From: JBKBMT01 sp046295655
Lineage (GTDB): Bacteria; Pseudomonadota; Alphaproteobacteria; Rhodobacterales; Rhodobacteraceae
Direction of reading: 5' to 3'
Length of the DNA stretch: 9,203 nt
Assembly (NCBI GenBank): GCA_046295655.1
Contig: JBKBMT010000090.1
Coordinates: 1-9,203, forward strand
This document shows positions 6,156 through 9,203 of the stretch, one piece after another (position 1 is the stretch's first letter; the number at the start of each line of letters is the position of its first letter). Both the position numbers and the translations under genes were made by a program. The notes under the pieces were generated by a model, which worked only from the letters and a program-made list of their open reading frames with translations, was not told the DNA's origin and searched no databases.

Positions 6156-6173
6156 TGCCGGCCCGTGCCGGCA
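6156..6173 (-). other. Hairpin upstream of the dehydrogenase ribosome site
   Basis: TGCCGGC (6156-6162) and GCCGGCA (6167-6173) form a 7-bp stem with a 4-base loop in the 60-base gap between grxD and the dehydrogenase. On the minus strand it ends only a few bases before the Shine-Dalgarno, with no T-run. It may be a weak grxD terminator or may affect access to the ribosome site. Confidence 0.35.
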
Positions 6174-6203
6174 TCGCTCTGTCCTGCTGTCTCTCTTGCC
6201 CGG

Positions 6204-6569
6204 TCAGGCGTTGGCGGCGCGGATCTGGTCGGCGCGTTCCTTGTCGAACCGCACGCCCTTCGCCTCGAAAAGCGCATCCAGTTCGCCCGACAGGGTCATC
6301 TCGGTCACGATGTCGCAGCCGCCGACGAATTCGCCCTTGACGTAAAGCTGCGGGATCGTCGGCCAGTCCGAGAAATCCTTGATCCCCTGCCGGATCTCGG
6401 GATCGGCCAGCACGTTCACGTCGACGAAATCCACCCCCATGAAGTTCAGCACACCGGCAACCCGGCTGGAGAACCCGCATTGCGGCATCATCTTGGTGCC
6501 CTTCATGTAGAGCACCACGTCGTTCTTCTCGATCGTCTCGCGGATCAGGTCCTGCGCCGTCGTCGTCAT
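6204..6569 (-). CDS. grxD: Monothiol glutaredoxin, Grx4/GrxD type (CGFS)
   Basis: CGFS glutaredoxins carry and deliver [2Fe-2S] clusters, using glutathione as the extra ligand, and partner with BolA proteins. The 121-residue product has the KGTKMMPQ-CGFS active site with Cys31 in CGFS (31-34), WPTIPQLYV (69-77) for glutathione binding, and GGCDI (83-87). No second active-site cysteine is present, as expected for a monothiol enzyme. A short extension after residue 105 ends KERADQIRAANA. The ATG at 6569 overlaps the stop of the small membrane ORF as ATGA (6569-6566), and AAGGA lies about ten bases upstream. Being downstream of bolA in a translationally coupled set strongly supports an iron-sulphur role over a general redox one. 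Confidence 0.97.
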   Translation of the reverse strand: MTTTAQDLIRETIEKNDVVLYMKGTKMMPQCGFSSRVAGVLNFMGVDFVDVNVLADPEIRQGIKDFSDWPTIPQLYVKGEFVGGCDIVTEMTLSGELDALFEAKGVRFDKERADQIRAANA

Positions 6570-6739
6570 CGTCTCGTCCTTCCTCGGGGGGTGTGGGCGG
6601 TCACGCGCACCCGCGCCCGCCGCGGGCCGCCGGGCCCGTCATCGTCATCGTCGTCGCGCTCGTCCTCGCGGCGGGCGCGGTTCATCATCAGGACCACCGC
6701 CACCGCGACGATCAGCCCGAGGATCAGCGCCGGGACCAT
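6566..6739 (-). CDS. Small single-pass membrane protein between bolA and grxD, function unknown
   Basis: A 57-residue ORF I do not recognise as a named family. It starts with one hydrophobic helix (MVPALILGLIVAVAVVLMM, 1-19). A charged segment (NRARREDER) follows, then six consecutive Asp residues (29-34), a GPGGPRR turn and a very basic end (RARVRVTAHTPRGRTRR). The positive charges after the helix predict an N-out, C-in inner-membrane topology. The ATG at 6739 shares its A with the bolA stop (TGATG, 6741-6737), and its TGA overlaps the grxD start (ATGA). This fit on both sides is the main evidence that it is expressed. A longer open frame from 7033 exists, but its first part is the shadow of bolA. 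AAGG lies about ten bases upstream. The product may be only a spacer ORF that carries ribosomes from bolA to grxD. Confidence 0.7.
   Translation of the reverse strand: MVPALILGLIVAVAVVLMMNRARREDERDDDDDDGPGGPRRARVRVTAHTPRGRTRR
6638..6655 (-). repeat. Short GAC/GAT codon run (six Asp)
   Basis: Six consecutive Asp codons (on the plus strand, alternating GTC and ATC then GTC GTC) form a trinucleotide run inside the small membrane ORF. Runs of this type can change length by slippage. A change of whole codons would leave both flanking gene overlaps intact. Confidence 0.6.
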
Positions 6740-6981
6740 CAGTCGGGCGCCTTGGTCGTCAGCGCAAGGGCGTGCAGCGCCCCGGCAGGGCCGTCCATGC
6801 TGCCCTTCAGCGCGGCATAGACCGCCCGCTGCTGCTGCACGCGGTTCATGCCGCGGAAGCTTTCGTCGATCACCTCGGCGGCATAGTGGTTTCCGTCCCC
6901 CGCCAGATCGGTAATCGTGATCCGGGCCTTGGGGAACCGCTCGCGGATCAGCCGTTCGATGTCCTCGGCCTGCATCGGCAT
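6739..6981 (-). CDS. bolA: BolA family protein
   Basis: BolA proteins have a KH-like fold and bind CGFS glutaredoxins through a shared [2Fe-2S] cluster. Some also act in transcription or morphology control. The 80-residue product has the expected GDGNHYAAEVI strand with His32, the SFRGMNRVQQQRAVYAALKG helix region (41-60), and the conserved LHALALTT end with His70. The canonical QRH in the central helix reads QQQ-R here. Two ATGs lie close together (6981 and 6975). The first is preferred because GGAAGGA sits seven bases before it, while that spacing would be 13 for the second. It follows purL by 63 bases, with a terminator-like hairpin between, and overlaps the next ORF by one base. grxD two genes on strongly suggests a BolA-Grx pair. 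Confidence 0.95.
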   Translation of the reverse strand: MPMQAEDIERLIRERFPKARITITDLAGDGNHYAAEVIDESFRGMNRVQQQRAVYAALKGSMDGPAGALHALALTTKAPD

Positions 6982-7002
6982 GGGTCTGGTCCTTCCTTTC
7001 GG

Positions 7003-7024
7003 AAAATCTAGGCCGCACCGCGGC
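7003..7024 (-). terminator. Terminator-like hairpin between purL and bolA
   Basis: On the minus strand GCCGC-GGT-GCGGC (7024-7012), a 5-bp stem with 3-base loop, is followed by CTAGA and TTTT (7006-7003). The stem is short and the T-run is offset by five bases, so it is probably partial, letting some purL transcripts continue into bolA. Confidence 0.4.
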
Positions 7025-7044
7025 GGGCTGCAAGACCGTCGCGC

Positions 7045-9203
<2,159 letters not shown>

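Noticed and set aside
5281..6480. 399-codon minus-strand frame across the dehydrogenase and glutaredoxin genes
   Set aside because: Arg/Gly-rich shadow of two clearly identified genes in another frame.
6566..7033. 155-codon version of the small membrane ORF
   Set aside because: The first ~98 codons are an Arg-rich shadow of bolA. The 57-codon version starts exactly at the bolA stop.

Overview
The window reads as high-GC chromosomal DNA of an alphaproteobacterium, most likely of the Rhodobacterales (Rhodobacter/Paracoccus type). Nearly all third codon positions are G or C. The RNase J, PurL, BolA/Grx and surE-pcm-nlpD proteins have the wording typical of that group. I see no rRNA, tRNA, CRISPR, transposase, integrase or phage gene, and no stretch over 300 bases lacks a gene. 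The content is housekeeping.

Layout. Positions 3-1019 (+) carry the C-terminal part of ribonuclease J, entering from the left edge. Everything else is on the minus strand. Convergent to RNase J is a DEAD-box RNA helicase (2525-1041) with an Arg/Glu-rich tail. The two genes end in one symmetrical hairpin that contains both stop codons. Reading leftwards from the right edge, the minus strand runs: purL (entering at 9203, ending 7045), bolA (6981-6739), a 57-residue one-helix membrane protein (6739-6566), monothiol glutaredoxin grxD (6569-6204), an HSD17B10-like short-chain dehydrogenase (6143-5394), surE (5338-4550), pcm (4553-3903), an nlpD-like LysM/LytM lipoprotein (3835-2669), then the helicase.

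How the genes fit together. bolA, the small membrane ORF and grxD overlap at their stop/start codons, so they are probably translated as a coupled unit. BolA and CGFS glutaredoxins form [2Fe-2S] heterocomplexes. surE and pcm overlap by ATGA and are followed by nlpD, the order known from the surE-pcm-nlpD-rpoS locus of gammaproteobacteria. Here a helicase follows nlpD instead of rpoS. The nlpD product has lost three of the four usual zinc ligands of the LytM fold, so it is probably an amidase activator rather than an enzyme.

The oddest place is the left edge. The first ~43 codons of the RNase J reading frame do not look like RNase J. They resemble the N-terminal region of a secreted endonuclease/exonuclease/phosphatase-family protein, and they join RNase J at a GRAMRRM-like motif. 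This could be a real in-frame fusion or deletion, or an assembly chimera. I found no convincing undescribed multi-gene system.
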